Shown: piece after piece, positions 1 to 5,611 of the stretch
Layout of the letters: each line of letters starts with the position of its first letter
How positions within the stretch are numbered: the first letter of the stretch is position 1
Source: an uncultured Oscillibacter sp.
GTDB lineage: Bacteria; Bacillota; Clostridia; Oscillospirales; Oscillospiraceae
DNA length: 9,276 nucleotides
Assembly: GCF_910587525.1 (NCBI RefSeq)
Contig: NZ_CAJULS010000094.1
Location: forward strand, 1 to 9,276
Direction of reading: 5' to 3'
Position numbers and translations under genes: made by a program
Notes under the pieces: model-generated
The model's database searches: none
Told to the model about the DNA's origin: nothing
The model's input: only the letters and a program-made list of their open reading frames with translations

Positions 1-234
1 CCTATGCGATATTGCGCTTCCAGAAGCGCAAGGCCGGTTCCGTCGCGGCCTGTGAACGTCACAACGAGCGGAAAAAAGAAGCCTACAAAAGCACCCCGGA
101 TATTGACATGGAGCGTTCCGGGGAGAATTATCATCTTGTCGCCCCGCCCCGGTATACCTACAAAAAGGAGATCAAACCGCATGACGGGGGCGGCGGGGTG
201 CCGGGTGCGCCGGGACAGTGTGATGCTGGTGGAA
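1..234 (+). pseudogene. Remnant of plasmid mobilization/recombination (Pre/Mob-type) gene, frameshifted
   Basis: Frame 3 gives an N-terminus with ACERHNERKKEAYKS and ERSGENYHLV followed by YTYKKEI, which I recognise from MobV/Pre-type relaxases of clostridial plasmids and integrative elements. The family continues with a segment like N-R-M-x-x-x-A-G-C-R-V-R-R-D-S-V-M-L-V-E. Here that segment is found in frame 1 (bases 172-234), not frame 3. Removing one A from the AAA at 174-176 would join the two frames (ATC AAC CGC ATG), so a single-base insertion is the simplest explanation. Family similarity stops at the LVE codons ending at 234. The full-length protein would be several hundred residues, so more than three quarters is missing. 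It marks a past mobile-element event. Confidence 0.7.
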
Positions 235-401
235 AGGCAAGCTTCACCGATGTTCCCGCCAATGCGGACTATGCGCAGGTTGTACCGTGGGCGGTAGAGA
301 ACAAGATTACCAGTGGAACAGGCGGCGGCAACTTCTCTCCCGCCGCTACCTGTACCCGTGGACAGATTGTCACCTTCCTCTATCGCGCTATGGGGCAGTA
401 A
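1..401 (+). CDS. Chimeric ORF: Mob/Pre N-terminus joined to SLH-domain tail (5' end just outside window)
   Basis: The reading frame beginning at base 3 is open from the left edge to the TAA at 399-401, giving about 132 residues in the window. The first bases read Y-A-I-L-R-F-Q-K-R-K, the usual beginning of clostridial mobilization proteins, so the start codon probably lies only a few bases to the left. Up to about residue 57 it reads as a relaxase N-terminus. It then passes through a Gly-rich out-of-frame stretch (GGGGVPGAPG) and from about base 235 reads as an SLH repeat ending in FLYRAMGQ. Neither half is a complete protein: the relaxase lacks its catalytic body, and SLH anchors normally occur as two or three repeats on a large exported protein. 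No signal peptide is present, so even if translated the product would stay in the cytoplasm. I regard it as a fused remnant, although the frame is intact. Confidence 0.55.
   Translation, partial: YAILRFQKRKAGSVAACERHNERKKEAYKSTPDIDMERSGENYHLVAPPRYTYKKEIKPHDGGGGVPGAPGQCDAGGKASFTDVPANADYAQVVPWAVENKITSGTGGGNFSPAATCTRGQIVTFLYRAMGQ
235..401 (+). pseudogene. C-terminal SLH (S-layer homology) domain remnant
   Basis: From base 235 frame 3 encodes a near-complete SLH repeat: F-T-D-V-P-A-N-A-D-Y, then WAVENKITSGTGGGNFSP, then CTRGQIVTFLYRAMGQ and stop. The FxDV start, the W-A-(V)-x-x-x-I-T-x-G-T centre and the T-R-x-Q-x-(V)-x-x-L-Y-R end are the family hallmarks. SLH repeats anchor exported proteins to pyruvylated cell-wall polymers in Firmicutes, usually as the last domains, which agrees with a stop codon right after the repeat and a terminator 38 bp later. 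The rest of the exported protein is missing because the mobilization fragment directly abuts it, so this looks like the 3' end of a truncated surface-protein gene. Confidence 0.75.
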
Positions 402-438
402 ATTCAGACGATTTTTGTCATTTTGACAGCATGTAAAA

Positions 439-494
439 CCTGAAAAAATACCCACCACCTTTGTTTTTTGGAAAGGTGGTGGGCTTTTTTCAGG
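439..494. terminator. Strong bidirectional intrinsic terminator
   Basis: A perfect 12-bp stem, CCCACCACCTTT (451-462) with AAAGGTGGTGGG (472-483), has a 9-base loop. It is flanked by CCTGAAAAAA (439-448) on the left and TTTTTTCAGG (485-494) on the right, which also pair with each other. On the plus strand the stem is followed by six T, and on the minus strand likewise. It can therefore end transcripts of the SLH remnant (stop 399-401) and of the minus-strand secreted-protein gene (stop 687-689), the latter with a 3' untranslated tail of about 190 bases. Confidence 0.9.
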
Positions 495-686
495 CGCGGG
501 AAATCCTTAATTTAATGACATTGGCCTGTAGGCTGGGGATTTTTCTATGCTCCCGAAACAAACTTGCTCTGTCAAATAAAGTTACACAAGTAGGAGGAAT
601 ATTTCAGGAGAGGGTATGGTGTTTTAATGAGAAAGCAGTTCTTGTAATTTTTACATGCTTACATAGATTTGCGGTATAAAGCGAGA
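495..686. other. AT-rich intergenic stretch without a supportable gene
   Basis: This stretch lies between the terminator and the 3' end of the minus-strand secreted-protein gene. The only longer plus-strand reading frame (starting at 461 inside the terminator and ending at 679) has no ribosome site at its start and no recognisable features, so I do not call it. A short AT hairpin, TGTAA-TTT-TTACA (about 643-655), is too weak to be named a terminator. The AGGAGGAA-like strings near 590-620 are followed by no reading frame of useful length. I see nothing else here. Confidence 0.6.
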
Positions 687-2042
687 TCAGTTTGTGACAA
701 CAACCGCGGAGATCATAGCCTTCCCGTCAGAAGTCAATTGCGCGTCCAGAACGATTGTTTCACCAGGCGCGGGCGTAATAGAGACAGTTCCCATAGAGTT
801 GTACGCACCCAGTGCGTCTGCATCCCGAACCTCAAACACAATTTCAATATCACGGTTCATGCAAATATAAAGGGTATTATAGGCTTCAGAAAAGTGATCC
901 CCAAATTCAGCATTGTCCATTCCGAAGAACACAGACTTCGGCACATTGAGCTCCGCCTGATTGAACTTCCAAAAGCGCGCGTCAATTTGTTTTTCGTTAT
1001 CAGCCGTTAAATAGAGATAAATATCACTTTCATCGTTAAAAGCGTCTTCATTTGACAGACTTGTTATGCTGTCTATTGTGATCATGTGTGAGAAGTAAGG
1101 ATTATACAAATAAGTGTGTGAGAAATCGCCAAGACCATCGAAGTGCACATCGACAAAATGAGCTGGATCAGACCAGTTAACGCCAATCATTGCAGGGCCA
1201 TCATCCGGATCATCCCAGGCCCATGGCATTTTAGCTTTATTTTTTCCGTAGGTATCTCCATAGAGCTGTCCAAAAGCGCCGAAAGTCGAATCGGGGCCTC
1301 CAATATCATAACGCCGCTCCCAAAAAACATCCATACTAATCAGTTCGTAGTCATACACATATTCATAATTGCCAGCGGCGTTTTCTGGTACCATTGAAAG
1401 GCCGTCTGTGTACCGGTAGATGATTCCGTCATCACCCTGAGCTGCAGATCCATCGTATGCCCGCACACCATGTCCCGCATTTGTGCCGATACCATTTGGA
1501 GAGATATAAACGCACGGATGCCCATTGTCAAAGATAACAGCGCCATCTATATCGTCACTTCCGTCAATGATACTGCTATCATTGGAGTATTGGTAGAAGT
1601 GGTTGTGTGCCTGCGTTTCCATCAGCACAAATGATCCATAGGGGGCCCCGTCTTTTTTTATTACAAATAATGCACCTTCAAAATCATTTTCATGTTTTTC
1701 AGCGGAAATTGGGCCATCATCCCGTGGATGGAAAAAGAAATAATTGATAAAGTAATGTGTTTCAGTCTCTTGCGCAGAATAGTAAACAGCAGATGCCAGG
1801 GGGTAAGAAAAAGTATTTTCCCAATTGTTTCCACCAGCCCAGTCCCCGTCAAAATCAAATCTGGTCAGGAAGTCAGCACGCACGTCGTAGGATGTGGTGA
1901 CATCTTGATAAATCGTAGGCGCCCAGACAGCGGCTAATTCTGAATAATCTGGGCTGTCAGGGCCAACAGCTCCGGCACACATACCGGATAAAAGTACAGT
2001 TGTTAAAACTAATGAGAAAAAACTCCTGAATACTTTTTTCAT
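687..2042 (-). CDS. Secreted protein with Vps62-like region and possible C2-like C-terminal domain; function unknown
   Basis: The 451-residue product begins with a clear signal peptide (KK at 2-3, hydrophobic 7-22, A-G-A at 23-25 as a likely signal peptidase I site). The cysteine at 22 is not in a good lipobox. The start at 2042 is backed by an AGAGGAGAG ribosome site at 2048-2056. Residues about 36-215 contain WAPTIYQD, DFDGDW, HPRDDG, HENDFEG (117-123), HPCVYISPNG (175-184) and GHGVRAYDG. This order of an END-F-E motif followed by an HPxVYxS and GH motif resembles Vps62/DUF946-type proteins, which I infer by eye. Residues about 320-451 alternate short beta-like strands with acidic loops (DESDIYLYL, FEVRDADALG), suggesting a C2-like sandwich. 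No catalytic residues can be named. Sampled lines are roughly 38-48% GC, clearly below the genes to the right, which hints at separate origin. It lies downstream of, and in the same orientation as, the minus-strand LacI gene with a gap of 118 bp. Confidence 0.85.
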   Translation of the reverse strand: MKKVFRSFFSLVLTTVLLSGMCAGAVGPDSPDYSELAAVWAPTIYQDVTTSYDVRADFLTRFDFDGDWAGGNNWENTFSYPLASAVYYSAQETETHYFINYFFFHPRDDGPISAEKHENDFEGALFVIKKDGAPYGSFVLMETQAHNHFYQYSNDSSIIDGSDDIDGAVIFDNGHPCVYISPNGIGTNAGHGVRAYDGSAAQGDDGIIYRYTDGLSMVPENAAGNYEYVYDYELISMDVFWERRYDIGGPDSTFGAFGQLYGDTYGKNKAKMPWAWDDPDDGPAMIGVNWSDPAHFVDVHFDGLGDFSHTYLYNPYFSHMITIDSITSLSNEDAFNDESDIYLYLTADNEKQIDARFWKFNQAELNVPKSVFFGMDNAEFGDHFSEAYNTLYICMNRDIEIVFEVRDADALGAYNSMGTVSITPAPGETIVLDAQLTSDGKAMISAVVVTN

Positions 2043-2160
2043 CTGCGCTCTCCTCTGTCAAAATTGTGGATAGCAACCGCGTTGAAAAAGGCATGGCGGA
2101 CGCATTGTGTCTTTTTTACACCTCCCCTGTGTTTTGCCCTTTTGCGTATCATGGCTGAAT
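2043..2160 (-). promoter_or_regulatory. Upstream region of secreted-protein gene, with weak LacI-type site candidate
   Basis: The 118 bp between the LacI gene stop and the secreted-protein start show no convincing -35/-10 pair and no clear intrinsic terminator. The ribosome site is at 2048-2056. At 2073-2084 the plus strand reads GCAACCGCGTTG, whose inner part CAAC-CGC-GTTG is an inverted repeat. It shares GCAACCG with the reverse complement of the two operator-like sites between the regulators. A seven-base match can be chance, so this is only a candidate site. Whether the secreted protein has its own promoter or is read through from the regulator cannot be told from sequence. Confidence 0.3.
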
Positions 2161-3174
2161 TCAGCGGCGCGGTTTACAGGTGGCCCGTTCAACCAGTACA
2201 GGGGGGATCATGACCGGCTGTGCGCAGGCGGCGTCCGGGTGCTGGATCTGTGTGAGAAGCCGGTCCGCGGCAGTCTCCACCACCAATCTGGCCCGGTGGT
2301 CCAGTGTGCTCAGCCGGATGTGGGGGAACCCGGCGTAGATGATATTGTCGAAGCCCAGCAGGGAGATGTCATCGGGAATGGAGATGTGGAATTCCCTGGC
2401 GGCGGACATCACGCCCAGGGCGATGGTGTCGCAGGCAGCGAAGACGGCCGTCTCCCGGAAGGGATTCAGGAAGAACTGCCGTGCCAGATGATACCCCACC
2501 TCCATGGTGGAGGAGAAGGCGCCGTTGGTAAAAGTCCGCACGGACATGCCCAGCCGGTCCGCAGCGGCGGCAAACCCCCGCTGCCGGGCCAGGTGGGAGT
2601 AGTTGTTCTCCCGGGCGCCCAGATACGCTACCTCGGTATGCCCGAGCCGGAAGAGGTACTGGGCGGCCATTTCGCCGCCGGCGGCGCTGTCCACATAGAC
2701 GGAGGGGATGGCGAGCTGGGGATCGTCCAGCCCGCCCTGGAGGACAATGGGGATGTATTTGAGATAGCGGCGGATCAGCTCCGGCGCCTGTTTGGAGGAG
2801 CTGGCCAGAATGATGCCGTCCACCCGGTGCCCGATCAGGAAGTCGAAGAGCTGCCCGATGTTGCCGTCCTCCACCCGCCCCCGGCAAAGGAGAAGATGGT
2901 AACCCCGCACGCGGAGAAACCGCTCCAGCGCCAGGGCCATATCGGCGAAGAGGGGGTTGTCCAGGTCGGACAGGATGCAGCCCGCCAGGTTGGTTCTCCC
3001 GGAGCTGAGTCCGCGGGCCAGCAAATTCCTGCGGTAGCCATACTGCCGGCACAGGTCCAGGATTTTGTCCCGCAGCTCAGGCGCCACCGTGGGCGATCCG
3101 TTCAGCACCCGGGAGACCGTGGCGCAGGAGACGCCGGCGATTCTGGCGATGTCTTTGATTGTGACAGTGCCCAT
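2161..3174 (-). CDS. LacI/GalR-family transcriptional regulator (first copy)
   Basis: The 337-residue product has the standard family length and layout. An N-terminal helix-turn-helix (VTIKDIARIAGVSCATVSRV, about 4-23) is followed by a hinge helix (NLLARGLSSGRT, 50-61) and a periplasmic-binding-protein-like core from about 63. In the core are SDLDNPLF (69-76), HRVDGIILAS, YVDSAAGG, LFRLGHTEVAYLG and the late DDISLLGFDNI. Residues 17-18 of the recognition helix, which set operator preference in this family, are Cys-Ala. I chose the ATG at 3172-3174 because the HTH normally starts within five residues of the N-terminus and a purine-rich stretch (AGGGGGCGAGG) precedes it. An in-frame ATG at 3289-3291 would add 39 residues with no domain character. 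Such proteins bind a small carbohydrate-like effector and repress nearby genes. It is divergent from a second LacI gene and has an operator-like site 19 bp before its start, so autoregulation is likely. Confidence 0.93.
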   Translation of the reverse strand: MGTVTIKDIARIAGVSCATVSRVLNGSPTVAPELRDKILDLCRQYGYRRNLLARGLSSGRTNLAGCILSDLDNPLFADMALALERFLRVRGYHLLLCRGRVEDGNIGQLFDFLIGHRVDGIILASSSKQAPELIRRYLKYIPIVLQGGLDDPQLAIPSVYVDSAAGGEMAAQYLFRLGHTEVAYLGARENNYSHLARQRGFAAAADRLGMSVRTFTNGAFSSTMEVGYHLARQFFLNPFRETAVFAACDTIALGVMSAAREFHISIPDDISLLGFDNIIYAGFPHIRLSTLDHRARLVVETAADRLLTQIQHPDAACAQPVMIPPVLVERATCKPRR

Positions 3175-3192
3175 AAAGCGCCTCGCCCCCTG

Positions 3193-3208
3193 TATAAAAC
3201 GGTTGCAT
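3193..3208. promoter_or_regulatory. LacI-type operator candidate O1, upstream of minus-strand regulator
   Basis: The 16-mer TATAAAACGGTTGCAT contains the 13-mer AAAACGGTTGCAT that recurs at 3446-3458. Compared with the palindromic form ATGNAANCGNTTNCAT, the right half is complete but the outer left bases are TAT instead of ATG. It lies 19-34 bp upstream of the regulator's start codon at 3174 and about 90-105 bp downstream of the predicted minus-strand transcription start, a position suited to roadblock or looping control. Confidence 0.6.
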
Positions 3209-3305
3209 AAGATAGGGATGACTTTTTGCGGATGTGCGGAGATTTGATTGCTTTTTAAAATCTCAATCACAATCAGAAATAGGTCATACATCCTCTTTAC
3301 ATGAC

Positions 3306-3334
3306 ATTATAGGTGAAAATATACAAAAAAGCAA
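3306..3334 (-). promoter_or_regulatory. Predicted sigma-A promoter for the minus-strand LacI gene
   Basis: Read on the minus strand, TTGCTT (revcomp of 3329-3334) is followed by a 17-bp spacer and a perfect TATAAT (revcomp of 3306-3311). Transcription would begin near 3299, leaving a leader of about 125 bases before the ATG at 3174. The -10 is ideal; the -35 matches only TTG of TTGACA. Confidence 0.6.
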
Positions 3335-3350
3335 TGGAATATCCACGGGC

Positions 3351-3366
3351 GTTTTTGCACAAAAAC
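3351..3366. repeat. Short palindrome GTTTTTG-CA-CAAAAAC
   Basis: The plus strand has GTTTTTG, two bases, then CAAAAAC, pairing 14 of 16 positions. A further GTGTTTTTTG follows at about 3371-3380, so the right arm could pair with either side. It lies between the two divergent promoters, just upstream of the minus-strand -35. It may be a protein-binding site or only AT-rich spacer DNA. It lacks a GC-rich stem, so it is not a typical terminator. Confidence 0.35.
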
Positions 3367-3408
3367 AAGGGTGTTTTTTGGAGAAATTACAGAAAATGGT
3401 TTTATGGA

Positions 3409-3437
3409 TTGACGATTTTTACCCGCTGTGATATTTT
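3409..3437 (+). promoter_or_regulatory. Predicted sigma-A promoter for the LacI-EEP-ABC operon
   Basis: TTGACG (3409-3414) is separated by exactly 17 bp from TATTTT (3432-3437). The predicted start point near 3444-3445 falls at the left edge of the operator at 3443-3458, so a bound repressor would block initiation. The leader before the ATG at 3488 would be about 43 bases. Confidence 0.75.
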
Positions 3438-3442
3438 AATAA

Positions 3443-3458
3443 ATGAAAACGGTTGCAT
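3443..3458. promoter_or_regulatory. LacI-type operator O2 overlapping the operon start point
   Basis: ATGAAAACGGTTGCAT fits the palindromic pattern ATGNAANCGNTTNCAT: 12 of 16 positions are symmetrical around the central CG. The CG-centred TGNAANCGNTNNCA shape is typical of LacI/CcpA-family sites in Firmicutes. It begins six bases after the -10 box, in the position of a classical repressor operator. The same 13-mer (AAAACGGTTGCAT) occurs exactly 250 bp to the left at 3196-3208. Confidence 0.75.
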
Positions 3459-3487
3459 GAAATGCTGCAAGGATAGAGTAGAATACC

Positions 3488-4510
3488 ATGAAGCGAGTGA
3501 CAGTTCGAGATATAGCGGCGCTGGCGGGGGTGAGCACCTCCACGGTCTCCCGGGCGTTGAACGACCATCCCGCGATTACCCAAAAGACCAAAAAAGCCGT
3601 CCGTGATGCCTGCGAGGCGCTGAGCTATGTCCCGGACATCACGGCCAAGGGCCTTGCGGGACAGGAGACGCATACCATCGGCATTATCGTTCCGGACATC
3701 TCAAACCCCTATTTCTCTGCCCTCTGCACAGCCATGGAGGGCCGCGCGGCGGAGGCGGGATACAGGGCGATTCTCATCAACACGCTGCACGACCCGGCAT
3801 ACGAGCTGGAGGCCATTGACCAGCTGCTGTCCCACAGGGTGGACGGGATGCTGATTACCGCATCTTCCCCCGATTCACAGAGAAAGCACGGGGCATTGCT
3901 GGGGGATGTGCCCTGTGTCTATCTTGGAAGCAACCACGGGCCTGACTGCAGTTATGTGGAGGCGGATAACGCCCGGGGGGCCTATGAGGCGGCGCAGTAT
4001 CTGCATCTCCTGGGCCACCGCGAAATTGCCTTTCTGGGAGGCCGGCAGGGGACCCGGACCCTGGAGCAGAGGCTTGCGGGATACCGGCGCTCCATGACGC
4101 TGAACGGCCGTCCCTGCCGTGAGATCACTTGGGCGGGAGAGGAGAGCGGCCTGCTGCAATGGTGCGGCGAACAGGCGGAAGAGCTCTTCCGGAGCGGAGA
4201 GCGCCCGGATGCGGTTCTCGCCTACTCCGATATGGCGGCGGTGAAAATTCTTGAGGCGGCTGAGGTCTGCGGTCTCCGGATACCGGAGGACCTCTCCTTG
4301 ATCGGGTTTGATAACATTTCTTTTGGAGGCCTGCCGCAGATGGAACTCACCACTGTCTCACAGAAAAAGTTCCGGGCGGGCCGGCTGGCGGTGGACCGCC
4401 TGCTGAAAAAAACCGGCGGAGAGAACATACAGACCAGGGACGTCCTTCAGCCGGAGCTGATTATCCGCTCCACCTGCCGAAAAAGAGAAGCACAGGAGGG
4501 AATATCATGA
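3488..4510 (+). CDS. LacI/GalR-family transcriptional regulator (second copy, first gene of the ABC operon)
   Basis: The 340-residue product opens with the HTH VTVRDIAALAGVSTSTVSRA (4-23). The hinge helix DITAKGLAGQE follows (50-60), then the effector-binding core: VPDISNPYF (68-76), HRVDGMLITAS (116-126), DNARGAYEAAQYL (160-172), YSDMAA (246-251), PEDLSLIGFDNI (266-277). All landmarks of a functional repressor are present. Recognition-helix residues 17-18 are Thr-Ser, unlike the Cys-Ala of the divergent copy. The start at 3488 puts the HTH right at the N-terminus. The ribosome site is weak (AAGGA at 3469-3473, about 14 bases away), which fits a regulator made at low level. Its stop overlaps the next start as ATGA (4507-4510), so enzyme translation is probably coupled to it. 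It is expected to repress its own operon through O2; the inducer is unknown, possibly the transported phosphorylated compound. Confidence 0.94.
   Translation: MKRVTVRDIAALAGVSTSTVSRALNDHPAITQKTKKAVRDACEALSYVPDITAKGLAGQETHTIGIIVPDISNPYFSALCTAMEGRAAEAGYRAILINTLHDPAYELEAIDQLLSHRVDGMLITASSPDSQRKHGALLGDVPCVYLGSNHGPDCSYVEADNARGAYEAAQYLHLLGHREIAFLGGRQGTRTLEQRLAGYRRSMTLNGRPCREITWAGEESGLLQWCGEQAEELFRSGERPDAVLAYSDMAAVKILEAAEVCGLRIPEDLSLIGFDNISFGGLPQMELTTVSQKKFRAGRLAVDRLLKKTGGENIQTRDVLQPELIIRSTCRKREAQEGIS
4494..4500 (+). promoter_or_regulatory. Strong ribosome binding site inside the end of the LacI gene
   Basis: AGGAGGG ends six bases before the ATG at 4507 and lies within the last codons of the regulator gene. 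It fixes the start of the EEP enzyme gene and shows that the ATGA overlap is a designed translational junction: the enzyme has a far better site than the regulator that precedes it. Confidence 0.8.
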
Positions 4511-5541
4511 GAGGAATTCCACTGGAGGAGCGCAAGGCCCTGGGGGCGCTGCTGGACACCCGGTCCCAGGGGGAGGTCATGGCCATGATCCCCCAGTTTG
4601 GGGAGGCGGAGACCGACAACTTCGTGCCCCCGCCGGAGACGGCGCCGGAATCCTTGGGGGTGCTGATGTTCAACATGGAGCGGGGTGTCCACCTGGAGGA
4701 GATTCAGGATTTTCTGCGAGACTGCCCGGATATCCGGCCCTTCGACCTGATCCTGGCCAACGAGCTGGACGACGGCTGCGCCCGGTCCGGCAACAAAAAC
4801 ACCGCCCGGGAGCTGGCGTCGGCCTTCGGCCTGAACTACGCCTGGGGTCTGGAGTTCATCGAGCTGGTAAACGATAAGAATGAGAAGGGCTTCCACGGAA
4901 ACGCCGTGTTTTCCCGCTGGCCCATCCGCCGGGCGGGGGTCATCCGATTGCCGGAGGAGTACAACTGGTACTTTGACCGCCAGAGGCGCATCGGCGGGCG
5001 GCTGGCAGTGTTCGCGGAGCTGGATGTGGGCGGGCGGCCCCTGGGGGCCGTGTCCATCCACCTGGAAAACCGGGCTGACGGCCCGGGCCGCGGCCGTCAG
5101 ATGCGGGCCATTTTGGACGCGGTGGAACGGGAACTGCCGGACATGCCGGTGATCCTGGGGGGCGATCTGAACACCAACACTTTCGACGGCCGGGACAAGG
5201 AGGACATCGGCGTCATCGCCGCAAGTTCCGAGCTGCGCCGCCGCTGCCTGGAGGACGTGTTCCAGTTTGAGGAGCTTTTGCCCATGGCGGCGGAGGCGGG
5301 CTATGAGATCGTGCCGGGGGAGCCGAGACACACCCGGCGCAAGCCCCTGCCAGGGGGAGACTTCCTGCCGCTGCGGCTGGACTGGATTATGCTGCGGGGC
5401 GCCCCGGCGGGGGAGAGCCGCATGGTCTCCACCGCCCGGGAGGACCTGACCTACGCCCGTCCCGGCTCGGCTCTGGCGGCCTTCACCGGGGCGGAGCTGT
5501 CCGACCACAACGCGGTCTGGGCCATGTGCCGCCTGGGCTGA
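4507..5541 (+). CDS. Endonuclease/exonuclease/phosphatase (EEP)-fold hydrolase, cytoplasmic
   Basis: The 344-residue product has the full set of EEP (DNase I/sphingomyelinase/inositol-phosphatase fold) landmarks in order: LMFNMERG (Asn56), LILANELDDG (metal-binding Glu86), GFHGNAVFSRWPI (128-140, Asn132), VSIHLENR (His185), GGDLNTNTF (Asp220, Asn222), LDWIML (Asp292) and LSDHNAVW (Asp333, His334). These residues normally bind Mg2+ and cleave a phosphodiester or phosphomonoester, so the enzyme looks active. There is no signal peptide or membrane segment, so it acts inside the cell. A charged stretch of about 48 residues before the fold is not part of the core. Members cleave nucleic acids, phospholipid head groups or inositol phosphates, and sequence alone does not say which. 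Its place between a LacI repressor and an AfuA-like uptake system suggests a small imported phosphorylated compound rather than DNA. It overlaps the regulator by four bases. Confidence 0.9.
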   Translation: MRGIPLEERKALGALLDTRSQGEVMAMIPQFGEAETDNFVPPPETAPESLGVLMFNMERGVHLEEIQDFLRDCPDIRPFDLILANELDDGCARSGNKNTARELASAFGLNYAWGLEFIELVNDKNEKGFHGNAVFSRWPIRRAGVIRLPEEYNWYFDRQRRIGGRLAVFAELDVGGRPLGAVSIHLENRADGPGRGRQMRAILDAVERELPDMPVILGGDLNTNTFDGRDKEDIGVIAASSELRRRCLEDVFQFEELLPMAAEAGYEIVPGEPRHTRRKPLPGGDFLPLRLDWIMLRGAPAGESRMVSTAREDLTYARPGSALAAFTGAELSDHNAVWAMCRLG

Positions 5542-5553
5542 TTGGGTGATCCC

Positions 5554-5571
5554 TCCATGCGGAGGCATGGA
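5554..5571 (+). promoter_or_regulatory. Intercistronic hairpin between EEP and solute-binding-protein genes
   Basis: TCCATGC (5554-5560), a GGAG loop and GCATGGA (5565-5571) form a perfect 7-bp stem. An alternative, mutually exclusive stem is CCTCC (5552-5556) with GGAGG (5561-5565). No T-run follows, so it is not a standard terminator. In ABC operons such hairpins often protect mRNA or mark processing sites beside the binding-protein gene. The real ribosome site for the next gene (AAGGAG, 5598-5603) lies outside it. Confidence 0.5.
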
Positions 5572-5611
5572 TACACATACCACCACAGTTGAATGAAAAG
5601 GAGAAACGATC

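Noticed and set aside
461..679. Small plus-strand frame of 72 codons after the terminator
   Set aside because: It starts inside the terminator loop, has no ribosome site, and shows no domain or convincing composition.
1..686. Complete insertion sequence or transposon at the left edge
   Set aside because: No transposase, terminal inverted repeats or target duplication are visible; only a relaxase fragment and an SLH fragment.
2107..3210. Plus-strand open frame of 367 codons opposite the first LacI gene
   Set aside because: It mirrors the LacI gene and has no recognisable domain; the minus strand encodes the HTH and full core domain.
3175..3291. N-terminal extension of the first LacI protein to the ATG at 3289-3291
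   Set aside because: LacI-family HTH domains begin almost at the N-terminus; the extra 39 residues have no domain character, and the ribosome-like AGAGG abuts that ATG without spacing.
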